Shown here: in pieces, positions 36,775 through 46,211 of the stretch
How the letters are laid out: the number at the start of each line of letters is the position of its first letter
Numbering within the stretch: the first letter of the stretch is position 1
Source: Pararobbsia alpina_A
GTDB taxonomy: Bacteria > Pseudomonadota > Gammaproteobacteria > Burkholderiales > Burkholderiaceae
Length of the DNA stretch: 64,000 bases
NCBI RefSeq assembly: GCF_965118125.1
Contig: NZ_OZ221287.1
Span: 1,736,001 to 1,800,000 of the forward strand
Direction: 5' to 3'
Translations under genes and position numbers: made by a program
The notes under the pieces: generated by a model
Told to the model about the DNA's origin: nothing
Databases searched by the model: none
The model's input: the letters and a program-made list of their open reading frames with translations, nothing else

Positions 36775-37842
36775 ATGAAGATTGCAGTTCTGCCGGGTGA
36801 TGGCATCGGTCCCGAGATCGTGGCCGAAGCAGTGAACGTGCTCAACGCCCTGGGCGAATCGTTCACGCTCGAAGAGGCGCCCGTGGGTGGCGCAGGTTAC
36901 GAAGCCAAGGGTCACCCGCTGCCCGAATCGACACTGCAACTGGCCAAGGACGCCGACGCGATCCTGTTCGGCGCCGTCGGCGACTGGAAGTACGACTCGC
37001 TCGAGCGTGCGCTGCGCCCGGAGCAGGCCATTCTCGGACTGCGCAAGCATCTGCAGCTGTTCGCGAACTTCCGTCCGGCGATTCTGTACAAGGAACTCGC
37101 AGGCGCATCGTCGCTGAAGCCCGAAGTCGTTTCGGGTCTCGACATCCTGATCGTGCGTGAACTCAATGGCGACATCTATTTCGGCCAGCCGCGCGGCGTG
37201 CGCGCAGCACCGGATGGCCCGTTCGCTGGTGCGAAAGAGGGCTTCGACACGATGCGATATAGTGAACCCGAAGTGCAGCGTATCGCTCACGTCGCGTTCC
37301 AGGCCGCGCAGAAGCGCAATAAGAAGGTCACGAGCGTCGACAAGTCGAACGTGCTCGAAACCTCCCAGCTCTGGCGTGACACGATGATCGAAGTGTCGAA
37401 GCAATACGCTGACGTCGAACTCTCGCATATGTACGTCGACAACGCGGCGATGCAGCTCGTGAAGGCGCCGAAGGCGTTCGACGTTGTCGTGACCGGTAAT
37501 ATGTTCGGCGACATCCTGTCGGACCAGGCCGCGATGCTGACGGGTTCGATCGGCATGCTGCCGTCGGCCTCGCTCGACAAGAACAACAAGGGTCTCTACG
37601 AGCCGTCGCACGGCTCTGCGCCTGATATCGCAGGCAAGGGCGTCGCCAACCCGCTTGCGACGATCCTGTCGGCCGCGATGATGCTGCGCTACTCGCTCGG
37701 CAAGACCGAGCAGGCAGACCGAATTGAAACAGCGGTGAAAAAAGTGCTCGCGCAAGGTCTGCGCACGGCCGACATTTGGGAAGAAGGCACAACCAAAGTG
37801 GGCACGAAACAGATGGGTGCGGCGGTGGTCGCCGCGCTCTAG
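36775..37842 (+). CDS. leuB: 3-isopropylmalate dehydrogenase
   Basis: A 355-residue NAD-dependent decarboxylating dehydrogenase. MKIAVLPGDGIGPEIVAEAV is the family N-terminus; the substrate-binding arginines are in LERALRPEQAILGLRKHLQLFANFRPA and IVRELNGDIYFG. The metal site lies in MYVDNAAMQLVKAPKAFDVVVTGNMFGDILSDQAAMLTGSIGMLPSASL, and the NAD region is EPSHGSAPDIAGKGVANPLATILSAAMML. Produces 2-oxoisocaproate in leucine synthesis. Terminated by the hairpin at 37865-37895. Confidence 0.99.
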   Translation: MKIAVLPGDGIGPEIVAEAVNVLNALGESFTLEEAPVGGAGYEAKGHPLPESTLQLAKDADAILFGAVGDWKYDSLERALRPEQAILGLRKHLQLFANFRPAILYKELAGASSLKPEVVSGLDILIVRELNGDIYFGQPRGVRAAPDGPFAGAKEGFDTMRYSEPEVQRIAHVAFQAAQKRNKKVTSVDKSNVLETSQLWRDTMIEVSKQYADVELSHMYVDNAAMQLVKAPKAFDVVVTGNMFGDILSDQAAMLTGSIGMLPSASLDKNNKGLYEPSHGSAPDIAGKGVANPLATILSAAMMLRYSLGKTEQADRIETAVKKVLAQGLRTADIWEEGTTKVGTKQMGAAVVAAL

Positions 37843-37864
37843 CAGCGAAACCCGAACCCGAGGT

Positions 37865-37895
37865 GGCCGCTGCAGCAGGATGCAGCGGCCTTTTT
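37865..37895 (+). terminator. Rho-independent terminator of leuB
   Basis: GGCCGCTGCA (37865-37874), loop GCAGGA, TGCAGCGGCC (37881-37890), then TTTTT. A perfect 10-bp stem. The next 150 nt before asd are AT-rich at 37918-37935 and likely contain the asd promoter. Confidence 0.95.
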
Positions 37896-38050
37896 CGTTT
37901 ATAGGCCTCGATTCGGGTGTTTTTTAATTTTTTATGCTGAGTTGGCGCATGTTTGCGCTGAATGATGGTCGGGTCGGCGATACTGACGGATACGGCGTGT
38001 GCCGTGCCGGTATCGGCCGGTGGTGAAAACGCGAAGCGAGTGAGAGCGAA

Positions 38051-39214
38051 ATGAAGACAGTGGGTCTCGTAGGTTGGCGCGGCATGGTGGGCTCGGTCCT
38101 GATGCAGCGCATGCAGGAAGAAAACGATTTTGCGCTGATTGAGCCGGTGTTCTTCAGCACGAGCAACACGGGCGGCGCTGCGCCGTCGTTCGCCAAAAAC
38201 GAGACCACGCTCAAAGATGCGACAAGCATCGAAGACCTGCGCAAGTGCGACATCATCATCACGTGCCAGGGCGGTGACTACACGAACGACGTGTTCCCGA
38301 AGCTGCGCGCAGCAGGCTGGGACGGCTACTGGATCGACGCGGCTTCGTCGCTGCGCATGAAGGATGACGCGCTGATCGTGCTCGATCCGGTCAACCTCGA
38401 CGTGATCCGCAACGGCCTGAAGAAGGGCGTCAAGAATTACATCGGCGGCAACTGCACGGTCAGCCTGATGCTGATGGCACTCGGCGGCCTGTTCCGCGAA
38501 AACCTGATCGAGTGGACGACGGCCATGACGTATCAGGCGGCGTCGGGCGCGGGTGCGCAGAACATGCGCGAACTGCTGTCGCAGATGGGCACGGTGCATG
38601 CAGCGGTCGCGTCCAAGCTTGCTGATCCGAAGTCGGCCATTCTCGATATCGATCGCGGCGTGATCGATACGATGCGCGGCGATGCGATGCCGACGGACAA
38701 CTTTGGCGTGCCGCTCGCCGGCTCGCTGATTCCGTGGATCGACAAGGATCTCGGCAACGGCATGTCGAAGGAAGAGTGGAAGGGCGGCGCCGAAGCGAAC
38801 AAGATCCTCGGCAAGCCCGCGATGGGCGAGCCGGGCTGCGTGCCGGTCGACGGCCTGTGCGTGCGGATCGGCGCGATGCGCTGCCATTCGCAGGCGCTGA
38901 CGATCAAGCTGACGAAGGATGTACCGCTCGACGAAATCGAAGCGATCGTCGCGTCGGGCAACGACTGGGTCAAGGTCGTGCCGAATACGCGTGACGCATC
39001 GATTCGCGATCTGACGCCGACGGCGGTGACGGGCTCGCTGCACGTGCCGGTCGGCCGCTTCCGCAAGCTGGCCATGGGCGGCGAATATCTGTCGGCCTTC
39101 ACGGTCGGCGATCAGCTGCTGTGGGGAGCCGCAGAGCCGCTGCGCCGCATGCTGCGCATCCTGCTCGACGCGGAACAAACCGCAGGCCAGCAAGACAAGC
39201 ACGCGTTCGCGTAA
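38051..39214 (+). CDS. asd: Aspartate-semialdehyde dehydrogenase
   Basis: 387 residues. NADP-binding MKTVGLVGWRGMVGSVLMQRM, nucleophile Cys135 in YIGGNCTVSLMLMALGG, substrate Arg in LCVRIGAMRCHSQALTIKL, and the phosphate-binding AASSLRMKDD segment are visible; it is the Gram-negative Asd type. Reduces aspartyl phosphate to the semialdehyde, the branch point to lysine/diaminopimelate, threonine and methionine. Flanked by the leuB terminator and its own terminator at 39433-39460, so it is a separate transcription unit. Confidence 0.98.
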   Translation: MKTVGLVGWRGMVGSVLMQRMQEENDFALIEPVFFSTSNTGGAAPSFAKNETTLKDATSIEDLRKCDIIITCQGGDYTNDVFPKLRAAGWDGYWIDAASSLRMKDDALIVLDPVNLDVIRNGLKKGVKNYIGGNCTVSLMLMALGGLFRENLIEWTTAMTYQAASGAGAQNMRELLSQMGTVHAAVASKLADPKSAILDIDRGVIDTMRGDAMPTDNFGVPLAGSLIPWIDKDLGNGMSKEEWKGGAEANKILGKPAMGEPGCVPVDGLCVRIGAMRCHSQALTIKLTKDVPLDEIEAIVASGNDWVKVVPNTRDASIRDLTPTAVTGSLHVPVGRFRKLAMGGEYLSAFTVGDQLLWGAAEPLRRMLRILLDAEQTAGQQDKHAFA

Positions 39215-39432
39215 GTGCCGACGCTGGGTCACGCGGTCGGCTGGTCGTCGTGACGCAGGCTGAAGCTGGCATCGAAAGGGGCGTGCTTCATGTGGCGCCC
39301 GCCTGAAGGATCGGAACGCCTTACCGTGTTGTTGATACGTTCGCCCATCAGGCAAAACCGGAATGGGGATGATATTTCCGGTCGTGCTAACCTTCGGGGC
39401 AACAGGCGGCTTTCTCTCTGTTTGGCGCAAAG
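39215..39432. other. asd-fimV intergenic, first part, no gene found
   Basis: The asd-fimV space (39215-39564) has no supportable ORF. This part holds two inverted repeats: GCCTGA (39301-39306) with TCAGGC (39348-39353), and ACCGGAA (39357-39363) with TTCCGGT (39376-39382). They may be structure in the asd 3' untranslated region; I see no known riboswitch consensus. Confidence 0.4.
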
Positions 39433-39460
39433 AGCGCCGCGTTCGCGCGGCGCTTTTTTT
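39433..39460 (+). terminator. Rho-independent terminator upstream of fimV
   Basis: AGCGCCGCG (39433-39441), UUCG tetraloop, CGCGGCGCT (39446-39454) and seven Ts. A very stable textbook terminator. It separates asd transcription from fimV, whose promoter must lie in 39461-39550. Confidence 0.96.
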
Positions 39461-39564
39461 GCATTCGAATCTTTGACAGATGCAGCGCACGCTGCGATCT
39501 TTACTAAGCGCGTCCACGCGATGCGCTGATTGGGCGCGAATTGGAAGCCTTTTTCGGGAGTGTG

Positions 39565-42342
39565 ATGATCGTGTTAGACCGACTGGTGCGACGTGAGAGC
39601 GCGCCAGCAGCCTGGAAAACCACCGCGCTTGCGTGGTCGGTCGCAGCGCTCGCTGCGAGTGCGTTCCCTGCGCATGCGCAGAGTGCCGCTTCTTCGACAC
39701 CTTCTCGTTCGCAGCCGGCCAGTGCGGTTGTGTCGACCTCGTCCAGCGCGGTTGCTCCTGTGGGAGCGTCCGCGCCGGGCGGTGCCGATGCGATGCCGGA
39801 TCACTATGCGGTGCAAAAGGGTCAGTCGCTTCTTGACGTCGCGGGCGACCTCACGCATTCGACGGACAAGAACGTCAAGCAGACGCTGGCCAATGCGCTG
39901 TTCGCGGCGAATCCCAACGCGTTTTATGGCAACAACCCGAGCCGTCTGAAGGTCGGTGCGGTGCTCGCCGTGCCGCGGCCTGGTGAGTCGCCTGCGTCGG
40001 CTGCGGCCGCGACGCCGGCAAGCGGTGCTACCACGGCACCCGTGACAGGCTCGACAGCGGCTGCCACTGCGCAAGGCACGACGCCGGCGCAAAACGCAGC
40101 GAAGGCACCTGCAGCTGTCACTGCGGCCGCGTCTCAGCCAGCACCCGTCCAACCGACGCAAGCAACGCAAGCGACGCAAACGACGCAAGCGACCCCATCG
40201 GCTCAAGCCGCGCCCGCAACGGCACCGGCATCGGGCGCAACCGTCGCGTCGACGTTGAATCAGGGCGCGAGCGCGTCCGGCGAAACCACTGCAAACAACG
40301 CCGCGAGCGCGACGGCCGCCATGTCGGCGTCGTCGAGCGCCGCGTCCGCTGCCGTCGAAGCCGCTTCCGCGACGCCGGCGCAGGTGGCCGGCGCGAGCGA
40401 AGCGGCTGCAGCGTCCGCTGCACTGGCAGCCTCGAATGCGCACGCCTGGTCGGGCAGCATTCGCCCGGCGCCGGCAGTGGCGGTCGATGCGTCGGCGGTG
40501 GCCGTCGACAACGCGGCACCGGCCGTGGCCGGTGGACAGAACGTATCGAGCCTCCAGCAACTGCTCCAGCTCAAGAATCGCGTGCTGGCAGCGATGCAGG
40601 CGCACGGCTTTGGCTCAGGTGCCTCGGCGCCGCTGACAGCCAGCATGGCCAATGCGGCCAGCGGCGCGACCGCCGTCCGGCCCGCCGCGGCCGGGCAGGT
40701 TCCACAGCAGGGAACGCTGCGTGGACCGCTTGCTGTGCCCGCAGCGCTCGCGGTGCTGATCGTCGTGGCGCTCGGCATCTGGGTGTGTCTGCCCGCGCGC
40801 CGTCGCAAGCCGAACGCCGCTGCACAGGACGGATCGGATGGCACGTCGCCGACCACGCCATCAACGGGATCGGATCGCGGATCAGAACGTGACCCGCAAG
40901 GCGACGGCGCGGCCGCACGTCATGCGTACGCCGAGCTGGACGAGGACGAGTCGGACGACGAATCCGGCTACCGGGCGGACCTGTCGTCTTCGGAACCCGC
41001 TGCGACACGCACGGCCAATACGGCTAAAGCACGCCTGAACGCGGGGCCGTCGGAACGCGACCTCGAGACCGGCAAACTGCCACCCGACGACGACCCGGTT
41101 TTCGGCGCGTCGTCGCGCGATACGCCGTTCGGCCAGCCGCCGTTTTCGCTCGAAGAGGGTGCCTCGGGCAGCCTTCCGACCCATGATCCGCAGCGCAGCC
41201 CGTTTGCGGAGTCGCGCACGCCGTTCGATACGGGGTTGCTGCTCGGTCTGCTCGAGATGCACGCGCATCGCCATGAGGTCGACCGCTTCCAGGAAACCGC
41301 GCACGAACTCTGGGAACTCACGGACGGTGAAGGCCCCGACTGGAAGCGCGCGGCATCGTTGGGCCGGCGTATCGATCCGGACAATCCGCTGTACGCAGAG
41401 GATCCGTTCGCCGCGTATCGTCAGCAACACACAGCGTCGGGCTCGGATTTCGTCAAGCCGATGCCGGATGTCGATCTCGGCCTGCCGGCCGGGCACGATG
41501 AAGGCGAGAGCCCTTCGTCGGGTATCGAGGACGAGGACGAAGCCGACGGCGAGCCTGTGGCTGATCGTCCGGCTGCAGGGGCCGCGGACCGCGCGCCTTC
41601 CGTGCCGAGTCAGGAAGACCTCGACTGGCTCGATTCGCCCTCGGCAGCGGCGCATGAGGCTTTCCAGCCGCACACCGCGCCGAACGCCGCGCGCGAGCTC
41701 GACGATGCGACGCTTCCCGAAGCCCGACGTCCCGAACATGTGCCCGTCGCAGAGCCACGCAACGTGCCGACACCCGGCGAGCGCGATGTTCAGGCGCCGT
41801 CAGTCGCCGATGAAATCGAACATGGCACCGCCGGACCCGGCGCGGTGGCCGGTCTGGGCGCGTCGTCGGGACATATCCCCGACTTCCTGGCTGAAACGCC
41901 TTTTGAAGATCCGACCTCTGGGCGCGACGCGTTGCGGGGACCGGAAGCCTTTGAGCCGACCGATCGGGCCGGCAACGACCCGACGGCAAGACCGCTGTTC
42001 TCGGGCGATGCGATTCGTGCGTCCGCACTGCGCGACATGCAGGCCGATTCCGTGCCGCCGGCCCGCGCTGTGTCGGCAGGGCCAGCAAACCTGGGCCCGG
42101 CCGGTTTCGGGGCGCTCAAGCTCGATTTCGATCTTGAGCTGACGCCCAACGCAGCGGCGCCCGGCTCGACGCCGACATCGCATGACCTTGCGACGATCGC
42201 GCGCAACAAGCTCGACCTCGCGGTCGAATACGTCGAACTCGGCGACCGAGCGGGCGCGCGCACGCTGCTCAACGAAGTGCTCGCGACGCACGATCCGGCG
42301 ACGCGCGAGCGTGCGCAGTCGTTGCTCGACACGCTGAAGTGA
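39565..42342 (+). CDS. fimV: FimV-family polar hub / peptidoglycan-binding protein
   Basis: 925 residues. The ATG at 39565 follows TCGGGAG; the upstream TTG adds eight non-conserved residues. A signal peptide ends at AFPAHA-QSA. A LysM-like domain lies around residues 68-140 (DHYAVQKGQSLLDVAGDLTHS, then LKVGAVLAVP). A long Ala/Thr/Pro-rich periplasmic stretch follows, then one transmembrane helix (LAVPAALAVLIVVALGIWVCL), and an acidic cytoplasmic region ending in the FimV C-terminal helical motif NKLDLAVEYVELGDRAGARTLLNEVLATHDPATRERAQSLL. The family organises cell poles, type IV pili and motility. Position between asd and truA is conserved in beta- and gamma-proteobacteria. Confidence 0.93.
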   Translation: MIVLDRLVRRESAPAAWKTTALAWSVAALAASAFPAHAQSAASSTPSRSQPASAVVSTSSSAVAPVGASAPGGADAMPDHYAVQKGQSLLDVAGDLTHSTDKNVKQTLANALFAANPNAFYGNNPSRLKVGAVLAVPRPGESPASAAAATPASGATTAPVTGSTAAATAQGTTPAQNAAKAPAAVTAAASQPAPVQPTQATQATQTTQATPSAQAAPATAPASGATVASTLNQGASASGETTANNAASATAAMSASSSAASAAVEAASATPAQVAGASEAAAASAALAASNAHAWSGSIRPAPAVAVDASAVAVDNAAPAVAGGQNVSSLQQLLQLKNRVLAAMQAHGFGSGASAPLTASMANAASGATAVRPAAAGQVPQQGTLRGPLAVPAALAVLIVVALGIWVCLPARRRKPNAAAQDGSDGTSPTTPSTGSDRGSERDPQGDGAAARHAYAELDEDESDDESGYRADLSSSEPAATRTANTAKARLNAGPSERDLETGKLPPDDDPVFGASSRDTPFGQPPFSLEEGASGSLPTHDPQRSPFAESRTPFDTGLLLGLLEMHAHRHEVDRFQETAHELWELTDGEGPDWKRAASLGRRIDPDNPLYAEDPFAAYRQQHTASGSDFVKPMPDVDLGLPAGHDEGESPSSGIEDEDEADGEPVADRPAAGAADRAPSVPSQEDLDWLDSPSAAAHEAFQPHTAPNAARELDDATLPEARRPEHVPVAEPRNVPTPGERDVQAPSVADEIEHGTAGPGAVAGLGASSGHIPDFLAETPFEDPTSGRDALRGPEAFEPTDRAGNDPTARPLFSGDAIRASALRDMQADSVPPARAVSAGPANLGPAGFGALKLDFDLELTPNAAAPGSTPTSHDLATIARNKLDLAVEYVELGDRAGARTLLNEVLATHDPATRERAQSLLDTLK

Positions 42343-42349
42343 CCGGGCA

Positions 42350-43147
42350 ATGCGCATAGCGTTGGGATTGCAATACGACGGTGCGGCGTTTTGCGGCTGG
42401 CAGTCGCAGCCGCACGGCCGGACCGTTCAGGACGAAGTGGAGCGCGCGCTCAAGGCGTTCGCGACCGTGCCGTTGCACACCGTTGTCGCGGGCCGCACGG
42501 ACACAGGCGTGCACGCGCTCGGCCAGGTGCTTCACTTCGATACGGACCTCGATCGGGAACCCTTTTCGTGGGTGCGTGGGGTCAACGCGTTCTTGCCGCC
42601 GAGCGTGGCCATTCAATGGTCAAAGCCCGTCAGCGACGCGTTCCATGCCCGATTCGCGGCGTTCGAGCGGACCTATTTTTACGTGCTCTACGTGCATCCG
42701 GTGCGCGCGCCGATGCTGGCGGGGCGGGCAGGGTGGGTCCATACGCCGATCGATGTCGACGCGATGCGCGAAGCGGCCCGTCACTGGATCGGCGAACACG
42801 ATTTCTCGTCGTTCCGGTCGGCGGACTGTCAGTCGAAGACGCCGGTCAAGCATCTCTACGACATCGATATCAAGACGCGCGGCGCGTTTATTCACTTCCG
42901 GTTCCGCGCCAATGCGTTTCTCCATCACATGGTCCGCAACCTGATGGGCTGCCTGCTCAGCGTAGGGCGCGGCCGTGAGCAGCCGGAGTGGGCGGCAACG
43001 GTGCTCGCGGCACGGGATCGGAAGGTTGCAGCGCCGACCTTTATGCCGGACGGCCTCTACCTGGCCGATGTCGGCTATCCCGCCGAATTCGATCTGCCGC
43101 CAGCCAATCTGCGTAGTGAGGCATGGAGCGAGGTCTGGGGCGTCTAG
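42350..43147 (+). CDS. truA: tRNA pseudouridine(38-40) synthase
   Basis: 265 residues. MRIALGLQYDGAAFCGWQSQ is the family N-terminus; the catalytic Asp51 lies in VAGRTDTGVHALGQV; HDFSSFRSADCQSKTPVKHLYDI and RFRANAFLHHMVRNLMGCLLSVGRG are conserved. Modifies U38-U40 in the anticodon stem of several tRNAs. It starts 7 nt after the fimV stop, so it is co-transcribed with it. Confidence 0.98.
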   Translation: MRIALGLQYDGAAFCGWQSQPHGRTVQDEVERALKAFATVPLHTVVAGRTDTGVHALGQVLHFDTDLDREPFSWVRGVNAFLPPSVAIQWSKPVSDAFHARFAAFERTYFYVLYVHPVRAPMLAGRAGWVHTPIDVDAMREAARHWIGEHDFSSFRSADCQSKTPVKHLYDIDIKTRGAFIHFRFRANAFLHHMVRNLMGCLLSVGRGREQPEWAATVLAARDRKVAAPTFMPDGLYLADVGYPAEFDLPPANLRSEAWSEVWGV

Positions 43148-43263
43148 GTCCGCGTGGTTCGCATGGCCGGTGAGGCACCGCCGCAGGCCCTCCGTGCACT
43201 GCACCCGGCACGCTGCCTACCTCTCGCGGGCTGCATCGACCATTCGCCGCCGCGCCAAACGTT

Positions 43264-43293
43264 CGAGCGACCACGCTCGCGTGCCGGTAAAAT
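43264..43293 (+). promoter_or_regulatory. trpF promoter candidate with inverted repeat
   Basis: CGAGCG (43264-43269), spacer ACCA, CGCTCG (43274-43279) is followed by TAAAAT (43288-43293), a good -10 hexamer 31 nt before the trpF ATG. No TTGACA-like -35 is visible at the right distance; the repeat occupies that place. Confidence 0.35.
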
Positions 43294-43324
43294 ACTTCGC
43301 CGGCGACCCCCAACAGGGCTTTAG

Positions 43325-44065
43325 ATGGATTCACTGACGCAGACCCCGACCGATACCCGCAAACCGACGCGCCCGTGGCGTACACGCATCAAGCTGTGCG
43401 GACTGTCGCGCGTCGAAGACGTGCAGCACGCGGTGGCGCTTGGCGCGGATGCGATTGGCATGGTCTTCTACCCGCCGAGTCCGCGTGCGATCACGGTGTC
43501 GCAAGCAGTCCAGCTTGCACGGCACGTGCCGCCTTTCGTGACCATCGTGGGTTTGTTCGTAGACACGAACGAAAGTCTCGTTCGCGAGATTGCCGACGCA
43601 TTGCCGCTCGGCGCGCTTCAATTGCACGGCGACGAGACGCCCGAGGCGTGCAAAGCGCTGAGCCGCGCGGTCCGGATCCCGTGGCTCAAGGCCATTCGGG
43701 TCAAAGCCGATTCCACGCACGCCGATTTGGTAGAATCATCCGTCAACTATGCGGCCGCCCAGGGATTGCTGCTCGACGCACACGTCGAGGGCTATGGCGG
43801 CGGTGGAAAGGTGTTCGATTGGTCAATCATTCCCGAAGAGCTCGCGCGTCGGGCCGTTTTAAGTGGTGGCTTGAACGCGCAAAACGTCCGTGAGGCCATC
43901 GCCCGCGTGCGCCCGTTTGCTGTCGATGTCTCGAGTGGCATCGAAGTCGAAGGGGCGCGGGGCGTGAAAGATCACGCCAGGATGACGGCGTTTGTGCGCG
44001 CGGTACGCGCGCAAGACGCTCTTGACAGCCTTGAGGCCGACCCGGAACACGGTGTTCACCCCTGA
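43325..44065 (+). CDS. trpF: Phosphoribosylanthranilate isomerase
   Basis: A 246-residue TIM barrel. RIKLCGLSRVEDVQHAVALGADAIGMVFYPPSPRAIT carries the catalytic Cys (KLCG) and substrate-binding region; the general acid Asp is in FVTIVGLFVDTN; LLLDAHVEGYGGGGKVFDW, VLSGGLNAQNVREAI and FAVDVSSGIEVEGARGVKDHARMTAFVRAV are standard. Catalyses the Amadori step in tryptophan synthesis. First gene of the trpF-trpB-methyltransferase-trpA group. The N-terminal 20 residues are variable, so an internal start is possible. Confidence 0.98.
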   Translation: MDSLTQTPTDTRKPTRPWRTRIKLCGLSRVEDVQHAVALGADAIGMVFYPPSPRAITVSQAVQLARHVPPFVTIVGLFVDTNESLVREIADALPLGALQLHGDETPEACKALSRAVRIPWLKAIRVKADSTHADLVESSVNYAAAQGLLLDAHVEGYGGGGKVFDWSIIPEELARRAVLSGGLNAQNVREAIARVRPFAVDVSSGIEVEGARGVKDHARMTAFVRAVRAQDALDSLEADPEHGVHP

Positions 44066-44136
44066 TGCGCCAGACGGCGTATCTGCCCTTCAGACAGGGC
44101 ACTCCGACTTCCGCCGGCCACTGACGGAGCCAGACC

Positions 44137-45330
44137 ATGTATAACCTGCCAGACGAACGCGGCCATTTCGGCCCGTACGGCGGTATTTTTGTTGCCGAAA
44201 CGTTGATCCACGCGCTCGCCGAGCTGCGCGACGCGTATGAAAAATACAAGAACGACCCCGAATTCCTCGCTGAATACGCAAGCGAGCTCAAGCACTTCGT
44301 CGGCCGTCCTTCGCCGATCTACCACGCAAAGCGCTGGAGCGAGATGCTCGGCGGCGCGCAGATCTACCTGAAGCGCGAAGACCTGAATCACACCGGCGCG
44401 CACAAGGTCAACAACGTGATCGGGCAGGCCTTGCTCGCCAAGCGCATGGGCAAGCCGCGCGTGATCGCCGAGACCGGCGCCGGCCAGCACGGTGTCGCGA
44501 CGGCGACGATCGCCGCGCGTTTCGGCATGGAATGCGTCGTCTACATGGGCTCGGAAGACGTGCGCCGCCAAGCGGCCAACGTCTACCGGATGAAGCTGCT
44601 CGGCGCGACCGTCGTGCCCGTCGAGTCGGGTTCGAAGACGCTCAAGGACGCGCTCAACGAAGCCATGCGTGACTGGGTCACGAACATCGAAAACACGTTC
44701 TACATCATTGGCACGGTCGCGGGCCCGCACCCGTACCCGATGATGGTGCGCGACTTCCAGCGCGTGATCGGCGACGAATGCAAGGTGCAGATGCCCGAGA
44801 TGATCGGACGTCAGCCGGATTCGGTGATTGCGTGCGTGGGCGGCGGATCGAATGCGATGGGCATTTTCTATCCGTACATCGACGACACGAACGTCGAACT
44901 GATCGGCGTCGAGGCGAACGGCGACGGGCTCGACACGGGTCGCCATGCAGCGTCGCTGCAGGGCGGCTCACCGGGCGTGCTGCACGGCAACCGCACGTAC
45001 CTGCTGCAGGATGCGGACGGCCAGATCATCGAGACGCATTCGGTCTCGGCCGGTCTTGACTACCCGGGCGTCGGTCCCGAGCACGCATGGCTCAAGGATT
45101 CGGGTCGCGCGAGCTACGTCGGTATCACCGATGAAGAAGCGCTCGAGGCCTTCCACACGCTGTGCCGGATCGAAGGCATTATCCCGGCGCTCGAGTCGAG
45201 CCACGCGATCGCGCATGCAGCCAAGATCGCGCCGACGCTGCCGCGCGACAAGGTCCTGCTGGTCAACCTGTCCGGTCGTGGCGACAAGGACATGCATACC
45301 GTCGCCGAGCGCGGCGGTATCGACCTCTGA
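44137..45330 (+). CDS. trpB: Tryptophan synthase beta subunit
   Basis: 397 residues. PLP lysine Lys90 in EDLNHTGAHKVNNVIGQ, catalytic Glu in VIAETGAGQHGVATAT, phosphate-binding CVGGGSNAMGIFYPY, and ALESSHAIAHA near the C-terminus are intact. Condenses indole with serine. The methyltransferase gene starts 14 nt after its stop. Confidence 0.99.
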   Translation: MYNLPDERGHFGPYGGIFVAETLIHALAELRDAYEKYKNDPEFLAEYASELKHFVGRPSPIYHAKRWSEMLGGAQIYLKREDLNHTGAHKVNNVIGQALLAKRMGKPRVIAETGAGQHGVATATIAARFGMECVVYMGSEDVRRQAANVYRMKLLGATVVPVESGSKTLKDALNEAMRDWVTNIENTFYIIGTVAGPHPYPMMVRDFQRVIGDECKVQMPEMIGRQPDSVIACVGGGSNAMGIFYPYIDDTNVELIGVEANGDGLDTGRHAASLQGGSPGVLHGNRTYLLQDADGQIIETHSVSAGLDYPGVGPEHAWLKDSGRASYVGITDEEALEAFHTLCRIEGIIPALESSHAIAHAAKIAPTLPRDKVLLVNLSGRGDKDMHTVAERGGIDL

Positions 45331-45344
45331 GCCGCGCCGCGCGT

Positions 45345-46211
45345 ATGTCGATGCGTGACGACTCGATCGAGATCGGTGGGGCGCCGGCAGGCGGTTCGCC
45401 GGCTGGCTCCGCGGTGCTCAAGCAGGGGGAGGCAGTGGCCGAGGCCACTCCGGCGATCTCCTTGCACCACCGCGACTTTCTGACCGACGTCGCCAATCTG
45501 CCCGACCAGTCGATCGACCTGATCCTTGCCGACCCGCCGTACGGGCTCGGCAAGGACTACGGCAACGACTCGGACATGCGTTCGGGCGAGGATTTTCTCG
45601 CCTGGACGCGCAGCTGGCTCGAACTGGCCTTGCCGAAGCTCAAGCCGCGTGGCTCGCTCTATATTTTCTGCACATGGCAGTACGCGCCGGAGATCTTCAG
45701 TTTCCTGAAGACACGCCTGACGATGGTCAACGAGATCATCTGGGACCGCCGCGTGCCGAGCATGGGCGGGACGACGCGGCGATTCACGTCGGTGCACGAC
45801 AATATCGGCCTGTTCGCGGTCTCGAAGGACTATTACTTCGATCTCGATCCGGTGCGCATCCCTTACGACGCGGCAACCAAGAAGGCGCGCTCGCGACGCA
45901 TCTTCGAAGGCAGCAAGTGGCTCGAAATGGGCTACAACCCCAAGGACGTCTGGTCTGTCTCCAGACTCCATCGCCAGCACGCCGAACGCGTCGATCATCC
46001 GACGCAAAAACCGCTCGAGATCATCTCGAGAATGGTGCTGGCAAGCTGCCCTCCGGGCGGTACGGTGCTCGACCCGTTCATGGGGAGTGGCACGACCGCC
46101 GTCGCATGCGCCATGCATGGGCGCAACTTCGTCGGCTACGAGATCAATGCCGACTATCACGCTGTCGCCCGCCAACGAATTGCCGAGATTCCTCACCATG
46201 TCCCGAATTGA
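45345..46211 (+). CDS. Orphan site-specific DNA methyltransferase (beta-class, N6-adenine/N4-cytosine)
   Basis: 288 residues. The catalytic motif DPPYG is at 63-67 (LADPPYGLGK), the target-recognition region is in the middle (MGGTTRRFTSVHDNIGLFAVSKDYYFDLDPVRIPY), and the SAM-binding VLDPFMGSGTTAVACAMHGRNFVGYEI is at the C-terminal end, the order of beta-class enzymes. DPPY favours adenine-N6. No restriction endonuclease is adjacent. From published work I recall that the homologue in the trp operons of Ralstonia and Burkholderia methylates GTWWAC; the specificity here is by that analogy. It sits between trpB and trpA and overlaps trpA by 14 nt, so its expression must follow tryptophan synthase. 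Confidence 0.9.
   Translation: MSMRDDSIEIGGAPAGGSPAGSAVLKQGEAVAEATPAISLHHRDFLTDVANLPDQSIDLILADPPYGLGKDYGNDSDMRSGEDFLAWTRSWLELALPKLKPRGSLYIFCTWQYAPEIFSFLKTRLTMVNEIIWDRRVPSMGGTTRRFTSVHDNIGLFAVSKDYYFDLDPVRIPYDAATKKARSRRIFEGSKWLEMGYNPKDVWSVSRLHRQHAERVDHPTQKPLEIISRMVLASCPPGGTVLDPFMGSGTTAVACAMHGRNFVGYEINADYHAVARQRIAEIPHHVPN

Noticed and set aside
37328..39700. A 790-codon minus-strand open frame opposite leuB and asd
   Set aside because: It runs through leuB, a terminator, asd and the fimV start; low-complexity Arg-rich product without domains.
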